Source: Agrocybe praecox (Eukaryota; Basidiomycota; Agaricomycetes; Agaricales; Agrocybaceae). From it: 64,000 nt of DNA. Where the stretch lies: assembly GCA_964017145.1 (NCBI GenBank), contig OZ024846.1:2914001-2978000 (forward strand). Reading direction: 5' to 3'. Positions within the stretch are counted from its first letter, which is position 1, and every line of letters starts with the position of its first letter. Position numbers and translations under genes: made by a program. Below the pieces are notes generated by a model, which had not been told where the DNA came from, made no database searches, and saw nothing but the letters and a program-made list of their open reading frames with translations. This document shows positions 32,416-44,455 of this stretch, piece after piece.

Positions 32416-33273
32416 CACTAACTACTGACAGAATCATGCATGAGTTCCTGGTAGTTGCCCAATTAAGGTGATGCATCCACAGCGGAAATGGCCACAAGGC
32501 CCAAAGTCATGTATCAGGGTGACTGACAGTGACTAGAGAGCTGTAGTCATGTAAAAATCATGTGATCTGGTGCACAGCCACCAAAAATCAAAGTTGTAGA
32601 GAAAAATTCAAAAGTTATGCTAAATATTTTTTATTACATAATAATCAACGGTTCAGCCACAAAACGCAAAATATCCGTGGAAAGCCGGATACAAATCAAA
32701 ATAAAAGATTGAAATATTTATAGCAAGCTAAAAATAAATTCTAAAATCATCAAAAAATGTGTTCTATACCGTTTTAGGCTTGAACTAATCAAATATGTAA
32801 AGTGTTCTAAAAATAGATCGCGCTAAAAATAGACTTATCTTTTATCTAGTCTTATCTCAGTCCCATCTATCATCCATCAAAGGCCTTTATCTCAAAATCT
32901 CAAAGTCCAAAGTCCTCTTGCCTTATTGGGTTGTTTGGATGTGACATCACTCAAAGGCCTTGTTTGTTTTGTATCCTGCATGCCCCTGCCTGCTAACATT
33001 ATTATTTATTGTTTGTTTGTATTTGAGGCCATATAAACATATGAGTGGAGCCCAAACATGTAAATAGAGGCAAGCAAAAAGTCATGTGCATAGATTTTGA
33101 TCCCATCAAATATAAACACATGACTATCAGGTGATAAGTCACAAACAGTCACAATAAGCCAGCCAGAGGGCTTGATACATGAATTTGGGCCACTAGGCCA
33201 CGGCCACTGTGGATGCATCACCTTAATTGGGCAATTACCAGAACTTGATGCATAAATCTGTCCGCACTGGCTG
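32416..33273. mobile_element. 858-bp non-autonomous DNA transposon with ~100-bp terminal inverted repeats
   Basis: The ends are CACTAACTACTGACAG on the left and the reverse complement of CAGCCAGTGCGGACAG on the right. A long subterminal match follows, including a perfect 28-bp stretch that contains CCAATTAAGGTGATGCATCC (left about 32460-32487, right about 33204-33231). Similarity continues for roughly 100 bp (GGCCCAAA.TCATGTATCA on both sides). The inside is AT-rich and encodes no transposase. The flanking duplication is 7 bp (or 8 with one mismatch), which would fit hAT-like or related cut-and-paste elements; the superfamily is not proved. Confidence 0.85.
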
Positions 33274-33280
33274 GATTTCC
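33274..33280 (+). repeat. Target-site duplication, right copy
   Basis: GATTTCC directly follows the element, matching 32409-32415; the NLR-4 reading frame resumes here with GTCATTGATGCTGATCC (VIDADP). Confidence 0.8.
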
Positions 33281-35329
33281 GTCATTGATGCTGATCCTTT
33301 TATCCTAGCGAGGAGTCTGGAACATCAATTTATTGAGCTAGTGGCTAAACCACTGCATGCTACCTACTCGTCGGAATCCAATGCTCCTTCCCAATCCTGT
33401 CAATTGATTCTAATTGACGGGTTGGATGAGTGCCTGGACAGAACGGTCCAGCAGCAGATCTTACGAATTATATCCAGCTCAATTCGGCAATATAAACTAC
33501 CCATACTTTTCCTCGTCGCCAGTCGGCCAGAGCACGATATCAATGTTGTCTTCAACTCTCACGAGATGCAGGATTTATATACGAAATTAAACCTCGACGA
33601 CAACCAGTACAAAGTCAACGATGACATACGTACGTTCCTTGAAAACAGCTTTGAACAAATCCGGACGACGCACCCATTCAAAGCACTCATACCTCCTACG
33701 TGGCCCAACAAATTCGACATAGAATGTCTCGTCAACAAGTCCTATGGACAATTCATATACGCAGCAACTGTTATTCGATATGTCCAATCCATTCGCCATC
33801 GACCTCATCATCGGCTTGAGATCGTATTGGAGCTTCGTGCAGCTGGACGCGACTCCCCTTTTGCGGAGCTGGACGCGCTGTACATGAAGATTCTTTCTTG
33901 CGTGGATGATATCGAGCAAGTCCTATACGCGCTCAGCATTCATTTCATGCGAGTTGGCGATGTCGGGTTTGATATAACCCAGTTTATGTCTCTCGAGGAC
34001 GCCGGGGAACTTGATATTTTGTTTTGTGATATGCAGGCTCTCGTTTCTCTAGATTGGGCTACATTGGATTACGGTGGTAATATCAAAGTACCCACACGAA
34101 AATTGCGGATTCTGCATGCGTCTCTTCAGGACTACCTTCTTGACCGGGCGAGGTCCAAGGATTATTTTATCGATGCTGAGATGTATAGGTCGGAACATCT
34201 TGCAAACGTCCTTCATTATTTATCTGCAGGTGAGTTATATTCTTTTATGCTTATACTTACACTCCTGGTATTGAATCCGAGAATCTCAGAAGACTTGGGC
34301 GGAGATGTGATGAGACATCGAGCTATGTCGGTTGAAGCCTTTTTCAAGTCACAGTTCCACCTCTCCCGTAGCTCTTTGAAGCTGGTGCAAATGGCGACAT
34401 CGTTCCCTCTCTGTAGAGCTATTGAAACTTCAATTTCTGCTGGGTCTGGGAACATGACAGCCTTTCTACTCAATACACTATTGGAATTCTTTAAACATAT
34501 GGTATTAGTACCCACCAACCTCCCCGTCTTATTTGTCATTTACAATGAATTTGTATTTTTTTTCTTTCTGTAGTCACAGCACGGCGAACCATGGACATCG
34601 ATAGAGATTCAACAACACGAAGCACTCGATCAGTTATTCCTATCCCACATGCATGCCTACTACAGCGATGACTGGTGCACGACATTACTATGTCTTGCAG
34701 CCCACGCGGGAGAGGATATGTACGTCCCACATCTCCTCAGGGATCTCGACAGCGCAGGGATGCAGTGGAGCGACAGACGAAGCGATACGCTACACCTATA
34801 CGCAATGGACCGAGTTGGAATCACGCAAGACAGAATCATATATCGGCAGTGCGTTACCAGATTCCTACGCGATCCAGATCGATCGGGGATGTATGCCCTA
34901 GGAGGCAATGCATACGCAAAAGCGGCCGTATACTTCATCCAGAAACTTTCACCAATAGAATGGATTCAGAACTCGGAGAAGAAAACACACTTTGACGAGG
35001 AGTGGATTTCCCCTTTCCTCAAACTCCGTGATGGGGTGTGGAGGTTGGTCGATTTCACCCAGCCTGATCCGCAAAATCCTTCAGTCACAAAATCAATACG
35101 ATATCCTTCCCCGTCTGTGGTATGTTTTGTGTATCTTGGATATCTCCTCTTTCTCCTTCCCCGCACGGGGAAATCGGAGTTGTTAGTTCGTTATTGCAAA
35201 AATCAACAGACCTTTCTTACTGAACAGGTAGAAACACTTTTCCCGAACCGTACGGCACTCCTACGGGACGCAATGAAGGGGTATCTGGATCGCGTCGAGT
35301 ACATGCCTTTGGTTGAACTTCCAGAATGA

Positions 35330-36090
35330 TGTGGTTGAATTGTCTCTATCGTTCACCGGGAGCGTAATAACATAGGACCCTACAGAGTAGAATGCGCTGA
35401 CGAGAGAGGTATAGATGGAGAGAGAATGGAGGGAAACGACGTTTGAAAGAAGAGACAAGTATCAAGGCTCACGGTCTCAGCCTGACGCATCTAGCAGTAC
35501 CGAGATATCCATTCTTACCTGCTTCTATCGTGTATATCATTTTGATGTTCCAGAGCCAAGATTCAAAAGAGAACGAAATTTTTATCAAAGAGGCTGAAAT
35601 TATAAATGATGGTGACAAACAAAAGAGCACTCAGGAGGGATCGTTCCCACCATTTCATGAATGCGTTTGCTTCCTTCTCGTCCAAGGATGGAACAAGGAG
35701 GTCACAAACAACGAACTCCGTCCGATCCCAGCCAAGCAATGCGATTTAGTCTGCCGGATTCTATTTCCAGGAATCCCATCCTATCCAGATCGCGGTCCAC
35801 CAAGCCCTCGAATTCAATACTAACTACGAAAGCAGTGTGTTTAAGAGATCCAAAATACCCGTTCAAGCGAGCAGCATGCTTAAACGGTGTATCCATCCAA
35901 TTGTATGCGAGTCCTTAAGCCGAGCTCAATGCCTCATACCTTCCAATTCATCCACCTTTCGCGTTCCAGAAATTGTGACTTCGATCTAGAGCGTTGGCGG
36001 CTGCATCCCGAAGCCTTGCACCTAAATCATCCTTAGCTTCCCTGAAGCTTCATCGGGGTTAGTAGTGTTTTTTTTGCTTCTGAAATGCCT
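35330..36090. other. Intergenic, no gene recognised
   Basis: Several overlapping open frames of 60-126 codons occur (for example 35443-35823), but none carries a recognisable motif or splice structure. Confidence 0.4.
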
Positions 36091-36094
36091 CACC

Positions 36095-36395
36095 CGACCA
36101 TCTTCTGCTCCAGAAGGGGAATGTTCTGGACGGATTTCGCATTATCACGGTCAAAAGCTTGTTTTCAAGATAGTGAAAACCGTGCGTCAGGAGATCCCTA
36201 TTGCTCTATTGCTGTCGTCTGAGCCCATGATACGAGACCCAAGGAATTTTTCAGTACAAACCATAGATGTTATCCTTGTTCCTGGGAACGATGACTGGCC
36301 ATTACTAGTAATGCCACAACTTCTGTACATGGATGCCCTTCCCTTTCGTCGTCTGGGCGAAGTGTGCAAGGCTTTGACACAGATATCCGATGTAA
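36095..36395 (+). pseudogene. Kinase-like relic (N-lobe exon only)
   Basis: The frame reads GQKLVFKIVKTVRQEIPIAL, then RDPRNFSVQTIDVILVPGND, then LPFRRLGEVCKALTQIS and a GTAAGT donor. This equals exon 2 of the three intact kinase-like genes. The preceding 'RPRF.P.W.PSW' exon and the following HRD exons are absent, so it is an isolated exon fragment. The frame itself is intact. Confidence 0.7.
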
Positions 36396-36429
36396 GTGTT
36401 TTTGTAGCGTCCTCGAGGCTGCAATGATG

Positions 36430-37080
36430 CAACGCTATTTATAACGCGCCCAAGTATAACAAGAATTCAATCCACAGAATGTCAAAAAATTTTAAGAGCC
36501 CACACAGGATAGAATCTTAGATTGACCGGGACATATAGGCGATAAAGGTGTTTTTGGTACCTTGCAATCCAGCGCCCATCACGTAAATAATTATGGATGC
36601 AGACAAAAAGAGAAACCTGACACCCATACGGAGGATTTTTGATTATCGGATAACGGTGAGTATTTCTGAGAGAAGGATACATGATGTTTCACGAATTTCA
36701 TGAGAATGGTTGGGAACTGTGAACAGGTTTACCCATACAAACTGCCTCATATGAACAGACGCGCAGAGCCGAACACAACATACCGGTGCTCAAGTGTAAG
36801 CGTTGCCGTGCACAACTATTTTGGCTTGAGGCTCGAGCAAGGCTCGACTGCTTCCACGCGCAGAAGGCGCAAATCACTTTTCCGGAATGTTAGACGTTAT
36901 AATGGATAATATAAAGATCTACCATCGGTATCTGCATGTTGTGTGATGTCTTCGAAGTTACTCTCAGGTACGATGACACTTTTATCCAAACACGATTCAA
37001 GAATGTCACACTGGCTGTAACCCCCCGTCTATAAGCTCGGGATTGATATTGAGCAGACAGGCCTGAGGGTGCTCAAAGTT
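36430..37080. other. Intergenic, no gene recognised
   Basis: Short frames only; no motif recognised. Confidence 0.4.
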
Positions 37081-38010
37081 TCTAAGCATGACAATATCTC
37101 GGGGGCCGTTCTCAGTGTATGTGGGCATATTAGTAGATCGCATAGCCTCAGGCGGCGGCAGGCCCATGATCGATGGCCGATCCGAGTATGATGTGTAACA
37201 TGGAGCGGATGGCTTACTGTAAGGCAGTGTATGGTGGCGACCGCCTGGAGGTGCGTTACGGTTTTAAGTTAGCGACCACCGGTCCACGATGTGTTACGAA
37301 AGTATAAATAAGCGACACCTATGTAGGGTCACACCGAGGATCATGAAGATTTTTTTTTGATATATATGTTTTTTGTTCATTTTTGTGTAGAAGATTTTTT
37401 CTACTACATCACTACAGATCTAATAAGCTATCACAGCTTCTTCCATCATTTCTATATGCCCAAATATCCGCTGCCACACCACTATAAATTCTGAAATTTG
37501 TATTCTTTGTCATTCAAAAACCACGGAATACGTAGGTACATTATTTAATAATAAATGAGGATTGTTACAGCTGTAGTAGCATAGAAAACATATTTTTTGG
37601 GGGGAATAAACAAAAAATGAGCGGAAATTTCGAGAAAATGTGATGGTCCGGCGGTAGTGACCAGGCCTGCGTTATGTGTTACGAACCTATCAATTAGGCG
37701 ACAATGTTAGTGGTGCGTTATGCGTTACGTCGCCATCATACACTGCGTTACAGTATCCTATCATATGATACTTCATCAAAATACAACCGGAATGAACTGA
37801 GAATCGAGATTCCTTGGAGAACGCGCGGCTTCGGATCAGACGCTACGCAGGATGTCGATGGACAATCAGCGTGAGATTGATTCTGGATATATAGCTGTAT
37901 TGTCTTCTAACTACTCGACCTCGAGAAACGCGAACAAAAGACCTCCCAATATTGTGGTTAAGATCTGATCTGAAGACCTGCAGACTTGAAGTGGATCCCG
38001 GGCACATATT
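37080..38010 (+). repeat. Direct repeat, left copy (carries the inserted element)
   Basis: Blocks at 37085-37110 (TCTAAGCATGACAATATCTC, CGGGGGCCGT) and 37790-38010 match 38940-38975 and 39100-39290 in the same order and orientation. The element at 37215-37755 interrupts this copy. Confidence 0.65.
37215..37755. mobile_element. ~541-bp inverted-repeat element (MITE-like), TA target site
   Basis: The left end TACTGTAAGGCAGTGTATGG continues TGGCGAC. The right end, reverse-complemented, is TACTGTAACGCAGTGTATGA continuing TGGCGAC. Inner parts are also partly complementary (GTGTTACGAA.., TAAGCGACA / ATTAGGCGACA). The TA at each outer edge is the likely target-site duplication. No protein is encoded. 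The paralogous sequence at about 39057-39075 (GGTAGCCTATCATACCATAC) looks like the empty site, compared with the right flank TATCCTATCATATGATAC here. Size, TA target and lack of coding fit a Tc1/mariner-type or similar MITE. Confidence 0.75.
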
Positions 38011-38940
38011 CATTGAGTATGACACATTTGTTTATGAAATTATCTCATACCCGGAATAATTCCTTCAAAATGTTACCCAGCTGATAAATGAGCGGAACAC
38101 GTTTTCCGGTCAGATTAAATTAGATCACATATTTGATTTTACGCTATTCAGGTGATCCCTTCTGTTTTGGAAGTTTTTGTCACATTGGTTTGTTTTTTGA
38201 AATTACACGAAAATCATATTTTATTAAAGTATACAAGCGCGGACTCGCTGTCATCGCCTCATACATCCGCACGCCATCGCCATAGCCCTCCCCGCCTGCC
38301 CTCCCCTGCCCGCACCCTCCCTCGTCCTTGTTCTCGACCACTCACCTCACCTCATACCTGGATCTGCTTGTTCGCATCGTCGTAGGCGCCGTTCTCGCTA
38401 CTGCAGCAAACGTCTGCGGGAGCGACAGCCACAACTGTGACGAGTAACATCGACTACCACCCCAAGGACGAACAACGACTCGAACAATGACGCGGGAGAC
38501 GAGAGGAGCGAGATGGGAGCAGACACTGAGGAGAAACAGACTGGGAGAGGAGCAGACGATGACGGCCGGGGGCACCAACCTCAAGTCGACGAGCACAGCG
38601 ACAGTGACAACGGCGGGTGGCGTGGCCAGTGGGAGCCAGCGTCAAACACTCGAGGAGTACTGCGCCGCCGCTATCTCTCCCAGCCAATAGCATCGTGTAT
38701 GCTTTGCTAGTTGTTTTTTTATTCTTTTCGACTGTTTCTTTTTTCTTTACTCTGTCTGTAGCTGCATTGTAAATATTACTTTTGATATATAGACATTACA
38801 TATTTATAATGAAATGTTGTGTTTTTAAACAAAACAACCCAAAGCAATACACAGACGGCGCGCAGCAACAACGGACGTGAACACCAGCCCAACAATGCCA
38901 CGGGCAACACACCATAACAGATGCGAGGGCCTGAGAATGC
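38010..38940. other. Gene-free segment between direct repeats
   Basis: A C-rich then GA-rich stretch (38270-38690) is followed by AT-rich sequence. Frames up to 84 codons exist on both strands but look like composition effects. Nothing recognised. Confidence 0.35.
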
Positions 38941-39290
38941 TAGAAGATTCTAAGCATGGGAATATTTCGGGGGCCGTAAATCGAAATTCCGGAAACCAAT
39001 TAAGTAGTCAGCAACTTGTCATTTTGAAGTTCTTCGATGAGTGTGGGCGATGGAGCAGGTAGCCTATCATACCATACGTGGTGTTACTCCATCCGGACTG
39101 GACTGGGGAAAGCGCGGCTTTGGACAGTACGCCGGATGAACAGTCAGTGTGAGATTGATGTTGAATATATATTATGGCTGTATCGTCTTCTAATGACTCG
39201 ACCTCAAGAAATGCGAACAGAATGCCCCTATACTATGGTTAAGATCGGAGCTGAAGACCTATAGATCTGAAGTGGATGGCACCAAAATTA
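38940..39290 (+). repeat. Direct repeat, right copy (empty site)
   Basis: Matches 37080-38010 without the inserted element, for example GATTGATGTTGAATATATA and TGACTCGACCTCAAGAAATG versus GATTGATTCTGGATATATAG and CTACTCGACCTCGAGAAACG. Confidence 0.65.
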
Positions 39291-39299
39291 CGCAGTCCA

Positions 39300-39823
39300 A
39301 TCGGAGGGTTCAATTTCAGACACCGGTGATGCCGCGCTGTGGGGTTAACATTAATGCTTTTATTAATAAACATAGACGCACACATTTGAAGCATAATTCC
39401 ATGGGATCTTACTGTGCAAGTAGCACGGAAAAGACAAAGGCGTAAAGTGAAAGTTTGATATACACACACAGATGCAACATGTTTCTTGGTCGTGTATACA
39501 CTATTTGTACTTTAACAATTGGAACGTTGAATCCTGGCACTGAAGAACCCTGAGGATCCTCGAACTTGATTCTCCGCCGCATATCTCTGGGTCATGGATC
39601 TTCGATCTTGAGTACTATTGAGCTACAAGTGGAATTGGGGACCTTGTCACATCATTCTGCACAAGTATTGTTACTCTTGCGCCTAGGTTGACCTTGGACA
39701 TCGGAATTTCTATATCCTCTCATCGAGGCAGATAAGTGTAAACTATTCACTTCAAAGGTCGTGCCATCAGGTAATTTCGCACGTACAAAATTATGTGGAA
39801 AAACAATCGAAAATAATATACAA
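39300..39823. other. Intergenic, no gene recognised
   Basis: Downstream of the kinase-like gene on the minus strand; probably includes its 3' untranslated region. Confidence 0.4.
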
Positions 39824-41077
39824 TTATGCCAACGGGTTATAACAAAACCATGTCACAAAGAATCTCTCGAGCCAATCCAGTTCAAATCTTTTTCCTCTTC
39901 CGGTTACTTTCCACACCCTTTTTTGCATCATCTTTTTGCGTTCAAGTTCTTTTACCAATTCTCGGAATAACTTCACAGCATCTGGAGCGCTAGGCCGAGC
40001 AGCAGCATCCTTGATTGTTATTTTGTCAACGAAATCTGTAAAAACTTCTAATCCGACGTAGTCCTTGAGACCGATAAGTATATCAAGTTACGGTCTCAGT
40101 ACACAGAAATGACTTACGCGCATGAGCTCCTTGAATATGGACCCTATTTGGTATACGTCTGCCTTGAAAGGATCATATGGCACTGTGCTTGACATCTCTG
40201 GGACGCTTCTATCTTGACAGAGGACTGCTAGAACCGTTTCGGACTTCGACATGCATTGGTGTGAAAGGCCATAGTCAATAATATAGTAATGATTCGGTCT
40301 GACGGACCAGCGTGTCTTCCACTCAAGACCGAATCGAACGCCGTCATGCGATGACAGATTGAAGAAGTGGTATCCCTTTGGAATAACTTTGGATACATCC
40401 ATTGTAATGTTGGCAATACAAACGTCCCTGTTTGTCGTCAGCTTATAATTATTTTCCCATGATGAGTCGAAGTTCACCTATGGCAGATGTTTTGCTCGTG
40501 GATGAACTCAAATCCCTATAAGTTTATCTATGAGATTTACGTACATTTGTCAATTGAACATAGATCGTACATCAAGAATTTGGCTCGCTGCTTCGCATAG
40601 CTCACCCAGGCGTCGAAATGGTAAATAATCCATCACGAGGAGCTGAGGCATTACCATTAATGCTTCATCATCGTTTCCAGGAATTAAAATGACGTCAAGT
40701 ATTGGAACTGAACAATTTCGTGGGTCCGCTTTCATTTCAGCTGATGATAATAGTTGGGCTATTGGGATTTCCTCTTTGTCTGTTTCCACTATCTTGAAAA
40801 TGACCTTCTGACCGTCGGCAGTCCTAGTGCCATCCATTACTATGCGACCCTATTAAGATAAATAAGAGTGAATGTGCTAGAGAGAGATCATATCACCTAC
40901 CCCTGGAAGATGGTCCTCACACGAAGACAGTGAAGGAAATGTCCCGTCCGCTCGCCGTTGTAGCCATGAAGGTTCCCAGTAGGGATCAAACCTCGGACGC
41001 AGTTTGTAGCCTCGCTTCAAGAGAAGGGGTTGTAGAGACACCCAAAACAGTTCTAAGCGTGTTTTGCGATAGTCCAT
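39824..41077 (-). CDS. Kinase-like protein K1, 347 aa
   Basis: Five exons fit: 40901-41077, 40571-40849, 40478-40515, 40118-40427 and 39824-40063, all with GT-AG introns. The N-terminus RLELFWVSLQPLLLKRGYKL followed by RPRFDPYWEPSW is typical of Agaricomycete kinase-like proteins that lack a glycine loop. KVIFKIV may hold the ATP-binding Lys. DPRNCSVPILDVILIPGNDD leads into the hinge. The tiny 38-nt exon encodes GFEFIHEQNICH-R, and the splice junction falls inside the HRD motif, giving HRDVCIAN at residues 164-170. IIDYG (214-218) replaces DFG, and VPE stands for APE. YDPFKADVYQIGSIF is the segment after it. Catalytic HRD Asp and Asn are present, so it may be active, but substrates are unknown. 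The start is set at MDYRKT because K2 also starts MDY; no upstream ATG in frame is needed. Confidence 0.87.
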
Positions 41078-41460
41078 GATCAACGAGAGTGCCAGCAAGG
41101 CAGGATTGGAGGTTGAACGTTGGATCTCACGCCCATCAGGATTCAATATTCAGGATTGCCAATACTTATGTGTACGTATTTGGCTCTTGATGCGGTTATA
41201 AATAACTTGGATTCGAGGGTATATATCCCGATTGATGGGATTCCAAGCGCGTTCTAAGTTATAAGTTATATTTGGAACATAATTCCGATGTGTATGCTAG
41301 CACTCATGGTAAGATCTAGAGTTACAGATGTCCATAACTTTGGGCACATTGGGATATCTAGAATTACAGATAAAAGGGTAACGATTCAGAGGCAAACTCC
41401 ACGCTGTTTATTATTCCCCCGGACCTCTGTTCTGTGTCCAACCTGACATTTTCCATCGTC

Positions 41461-43959
41461 ATGGAAGAAATACCTCATCTTCGTGCACAATGGCTCACCA
41501 ATCCTTGGAGCTCGTCGTGGGTCAATGGACAGCTAGATGATCTCATCAGCATCATCGATATTCTTATGATTGCCATTGCTCTAGTGGAGCCAGAATCTGA
41601 TTTCAAGCAAGGAACATTGACGGAGCTTTCGACGTATGTCCCCTATTTCTACGATCCATCCATCGACACTAAATGATTTCCCTTCTCAAGACTTAGGGTT
41701 GTCATCTCAAATGGGAAAGGCACATTCCCAATTGATGTTCACGGGAAACGTAAGGTTTTGGATTTCGAGTCAAGATATAATTCGGACGTAGCACTCCTAC
41801 GAGTAAGCAGTATACATTTTAGTACAAAATATTCGCAATCTAACGTTAATTTCTCAGCGCAGAAGCAGCATTACACGGGGTGACTTCCTAATCTACCTCT
41901 CTATAGCTTGGGAAATCTTTCAGTTCACGTTCCCCGATGCCTCCAGATTCTTTGATGAGCGACACGACGTGCGTCTACTTCTATCATTCATCGCAAGAGG
42001 GTATCCCTCTGAAGATATTTGACCAACACTCTTTAGGTCAAAATCGCCATTGACGAATACTTTGCTCGTGAGTGCGATATGAACTTTCGTTTCATATTAG
42101 ATCCATGACAATTTTTCCCGAAGCGGCGGATGTCCGGCACCTCAAGCCAGTGAGTAAAGACTGACTTTCACGTTCAACATCTGATTTTATTTTGTTGAAA
42201 GTCTGAAATCTCAATCTACGAACATTTGAAAAGAAGCCTTCCAGAGAACATAGGTGCGTTTTGACAAATGATACGATGACAAGGCAGCGTCTGATGAATG
42301 CTGTATTTCAGTTCTTGGCGTCAAAAGTCCCGAGAAACTGCTACAACGCGCAGGAAGGCTCTTCTTTCCTTATCGTATTCGGCAAGAGCCCAGATATAAC
42401 GGTATGGACCTCCTTGCTGTATATTTGAATCGATCATAAGAGCATATATTTACTTTTAGCTTTAGTTCCAGGGTTAGGGCCTATAGTTCTGAGTAATTTC
42501 TCTTCTTTCCTATATACCACATAATTACTCAATAACTGCATATTTCTAGCCAACAGAGTGCTCCCATTGAGTGATGACACCGCCACGGTGGGCACATTGC
42601 ACGGTAATTTTGGATTCTATATCCACAGAAAATATATTCTTACCATGGTTTCCGTTCAACAAATAGGTACAAGCTCGGCCTACCCCGTTCCTCGTGACTC
42701 ATCCAGCGGAGCGAGCCAATATGATCCCAAGACGAGTCTTCCGTCTCCTGAGGAAACACAGAGTCATACCTATATCTCAACAGACGTTGTCACTTCCACG
42801 TACCCTAAATCTATTCTCAAGTCACCATCCAGTTCTCAAGATCAATACATGACGGGCCAGCACTCCTCACAGCCTAACCAGTATTTTCATCAATGTATGC
42901 TTTTTGTCCGTTCAAACAACGATTACTAACGCTATATTCTCATAAACTAGATCAACAAGACGCTATTAGGCAGAATAGACCAGCAGCCACGCAAGTAGAG
43001 ACCGGGCGTCCTACCCCCGGAGATCTAATTTCATCAGTTGGCAGAAATACCGCTCAGACGTCACAGAGTACACAGCAATCGTCGGCATACAATAGTTTCT
43101 CGGGTCAGTCTCAATTAAATTGTGAGTCAAAAAATACCTTATTAAAGTAGAGTTCTGATTATGATTGTAATTCAGACGATTATCCGCCGCCATATCAGCG
43201 CCAGTATCCATATAACCAGCCTCAGACAGCAGGCGTATCAACATCCCCTCAAGTCATCGGCCAGGGATACTATTCTAGCTCTCAATATGCACCTCAACGT
43301 AAGACAATCTTTCCAATTTGCGTTGACTCACTCTTATTGTGGGCTTTATGTTTCTTGATCAGAGCCAGGAAGCTACGACACTAGACGAGATCATCGTAGG
43401 GCACCAAACACCTATAATGCACCGATGTTATCTCCTGATAAATCTAGAATGAATGCATATCATACCTATCAGGCTCTCCCCACACAATGTATGTAGTGTT
43501 ATTTCTCTCTCTTTAGTTGAGACACTGACAACAGTGTGATTATAAAAGATGCCTCCAGCTCTACGGTACCTGCAGTCTTTTATCCCTCGACTAATTTGTC
43601 AATCCGTAAGTTGATTGCAACCGATCAGAGTCTATGGAATAAAACTGATTTTTGAATAATCTTCAGAACCTGTATACCATCCCGCGAGCGCTAACACCAG
43701 TTTCGGGCATGCCCAGGCACCAGTACTATTTCGTATGTCGTCCTTCTTCGTTTTTCTCGTTTATCAACGAGCTAACATTCGTAAAGATGGTGGCGGGCCG
43801 GTGCATCCAGGACAGAGACAATCGCTTCCAGGTGATCCAGACCGCGAAAGTAGAATCGAGTCGATTTGTATGTTTTTGTGTCTCATGGAAAATTCATACC
43901 TACTGATTGGACACTTTTCTATAGATGACGCGTACTATGATGGATTTAATGATAAGTAA
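41461..43959 (+). CDS. 16-exon gene, 541-aa protein with Q/S/P/Y-rich C-terminal half, function unknown
   Basis: Exons that keep one frame: 41461-41633, 41697-41802, 41858-41968, 42037-42067, 42124-42149, 42202-42253, 42312-42401, 42460-42492, 42550-42894, 42951-43121, 43176-43298, 43363-43488, 43549-43605, 43667-43732, 43787-43867 and 43925-43959. The first nine make a folded-looking domain of about 230 residues (MEEIPHLRAQWLTNPWSSSW.., SIYEHLKRSLPENIVLGVKS.., LVPGLGPIVLTNRVLPLSDD). The rest is disordered and prion-like in composition (YDYPPPYQRQYPYNQPQTAG..). Exons 10-15 all begin and end in phase 1 and each starts with a Tyr, Gln or His codon made across the junction. I do not recognise either half. 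No signal peptide or membrane segment. The model rests on splice consensus and frame continuity; single small exons (26 and 31 nt) are the least certain. Confidence 0.72.
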
Positions 43960-44455
43960 GACTTTATTCATCTTATATTTTCGAAATGATCTGACGGAGT
44001 AGTTTCAGTGTCTCTCGCAGCAAATAAGCGAACAAATGTGCTGACAATAAACAGAATTTTTGCAGAATTTAGTACCCTTGAAACACAAACGAACGTAGTG
44101 ATGACCAATTATGCCCATTTTTTGCCTCGAGCATGTATAATATTTCTTATTCTGTAGCTCACGTAAATATGATTACTATTGCCAACGCGTCTGTAGGATC
44201 AATGAAAAATCTTCACTGCAGTTTCCACGTGGGAATATCATGGCGGATGCTAGCGTGCTGCTCGGCATCTTTATTTGTGTTTGATTATTTCCAAAGTCTA
44301 CACAGCCATATGTGCGCGTGTACGCGATGATTCGTCGGCAACCTTGATTTGGTACCACAACCGTGTCCTTCTGACAAGGATACCCGTCATTTCCCCAAAG
44401 TCCATATTATACCCCGTCTAGTGGCTAGTACACTTGGATTTCTCTTTCACTCCCT
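43960..44455. other. Intergenic between two plus-strand genes
   Basis: Holds the 3' flank of the 16-exon gene and the promoter of the next gene. No other feature recognised. Confidence 0.4.

Larger units (their letters stand above)
31886..35329 (+). pseudogene. NLR-4: NACHT-domain NLR split by an 858-bp inverted-repeat element
   Basis: Four exons fit: 31886-31991, 32048-34229 (including the insertion), 34290-34501 and 34574-35329, with introns of 56, 60 and 72 bp. Exon 1 encodes MSFQRTPGHSMISAQNIVIR then GGTFIQQIV. The P-loop is GAAGSGKS, one residue different from the other NLRs. The insertion at 32416-33273 falls between the P-loop half and SVIDADPF. Walker B is LILIDGLDEC and is followed by LVASRPE. 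Without the insertion the frame is continuous (about 796 aa) and no other stop is seen. Like NLR-2 it has no C-terminal repeats and no membrane tail. As it stands, translation stops at once inside the element (TAA at 32419-32421). Rescue by splicing out the element cannot be excluded. Confidence 0.87.

Noticed and set aside
35443..35823. 126-codon plus-strand frame downstream of NLR-4
   Set aside because: No motif, overlaps other frames of similar length, composition looks non-coding.
42068..42100. 33-bp intron in the 16-exon gene
   Set aside because: It would lead into a stop; using the AG at 42122-42123 gives a normal 56-bp intron and keeps the frame (FA-PADVRHLKP).
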